Source of the DNA: Pseudomonadota bacterium | Lineage (GTDB): Bacteria; Myxococcota; Myxococcia; Myxococcales; Vulgatibacteraceae | Length of the DNA: 6,324 nucleotides | Direction: 5' to 3' | NCBI GenBank assembly: GCA_023436385.1 | Contig: JAEZJH010000218.1 | Location: 1-6,324 of the forward strand | Shown here: one piece after another, positions 6,052-6,324 of the stretch | Layout of the letters: every line of letters starts with the position of its first letter | How positions within the stretch are numbered: position 1 is the first letter of the stretch | Position numbers and translations under genes: made by a program | Notes under the pieces: generated by a model | The model's database searches: none | What the model was told of the DNA's origin: nothing | The model's input: the letters and a program-made list of their open reading frames with translations, nothing else

Positions 6052-6058
6052 AAGGAGG
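6052..6058 (+). promoter_or_regulatory. Strong ribosome-binding site before the last gene
   Basis: AAGGAGG, a near-perfect anti-16S match, lies five bases before GTG 6064 and fixes that start. Confidence 0.75.
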
Positions 6059-6063
6059 CGAGC

Positions 6064-6324
6064 GTGCGGGAGGTAGGTCCCGTCGGCGCACGGCTCCGGG
6101 CCCTGGCCCGGACCCGGTCGATGCGCGCCGCCCTGGGAGCGGCGCTCGTCGCCGGCGCCCTGTCCCCCCTCGTGCCCCTGGCCAACGTGCCGGGCTACGA
6201 GTCGGCGCTCTTCGCGAACCTTCTGGTCGGCGTCCTCGGCGGCGCCTTCGGCATCGCCGCCGCGCGCCTCGAGCGCCGGATCCACCGCGGCGAGGCCCCG
6301 GGCCTCGAGCCCTCGCCCTCCGCC
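6064..6324 (+). CDS. Membrane protein of unknown function, partial (first 87 codons)
   Basis: The frame is open from GTG 6064 to the right edge. The start is well supported by AAGGAGG five bases upstream. The N-terminus is basic (R2, R10, R12, R16, R18, R21). It is followed by a hydrophobic helix at about 22-41 (AALGAALVAGALSPLVPLAN), a short loop with VPGYES, and a second hydrophobic helix at about 49-66 (ALFANLLVGVLGGAFGIAAA). A charged stretch rich in Arg, then Pro, follows. This suggests a multi-pass inner-membrane protein beginning with a helical hairpin. I do not recognise the family from this fragment. It has its own ribosome-binding site and lies 172 nt after the lipoprotein gene in the same direction, so it may be read from the same promoter or its own. 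A link to gliding is only positional. Confidence 0.65.
   Translation, partial: MREVGPVGARLRALARTRSMRAALGAALVAGALSPLVPLANVPGYESALFANLLVGVLGGAFGIAAARLERRIHRGEAPGLEPSPSA

Noticed and set aside
5857..6285. Minus-strand frame across the last gap and last gene
   Set aside because: Arg/Gly/Pro-rich composition typical of a shadow. The plus-strand frame from 6064 has a perfect ribosome-binding site and membrane helices.
1..6324. tRNA, rRNA, CRISPR array, insertion sequence or phage signature
   Set aside because: I saw no regularly spaced repeats, transposase-like motifs, terminal inverted repeats or cloverleaf-like segments. Composition is uniform throughout the genes.

Overview
The window is very GC-rich (roughly two thirds G+C by eye) with strong third-position G/C bias. 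Its gene content points to a myxobacterium or close relative (Myxococcota, formerly Deltaproteobacteria): tandem myxobacterial-type outer-membrane beta-barrel proteins, large periplasmic TPR proteins and a cysteine-rich lipoprotein. This set matches the Glt/Agl adventurous (A-) gliding motility machinery of Myxococcus xanthus. Assignments rest on recognised family features, gene order and length; no search was run. The glt symbols here mean gliding transducer, not glutamate or citrate synthase genes.

Layout. A leftward (minus-strand) operon fills positions 1 to about 5064. In transcription order it encodes a GltB-like beta-barrel protein (5064-4237), a GltA-like beta-barrel paralogue (4237-3467, overlapping the previous stop by one base), a GltC-like secreted TPR protein (3452-1641, 14-nt gap) and the first 543 codons of a second secreted TPR protein resembling GltD/AgmU (1629 to beyond position 1, 11-nt gap). 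All four products start with export signals. A 311-bp divergent intergenic region (5065-5375) separates the operon from a rightward gene for a cysteine-rich lipoprotein resembling CglC/GltK/AgmO (5376-5891). A 172-nt gap with hairpin-forming sequence follows. The window ends in the first 87 codons of an unrecognised membrane protein (6064 onward) with a strong ribosome-binding site.

How the genes work together (inference from the M. xanthus system). GltA and GltB sit in the outer membrane, GltC and GltD lie in the periplasm and link the barrels to the inner-membrane motor, and the lipoprotein is an outer-membrane accessory or adhesin-complex factor. In M. xanthus the gltK-B-A-C genes and gltD lie, as I recall, in two separate clusters; here a GltD-like gene directly follows gltC. 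The most interesting unexplained signals are a short F-x-G-L-D motif shared by the GltB and GltC N-termini, and a 10-bp direct repeat plus an interleaved inverted repeat in the divergent promoter region.
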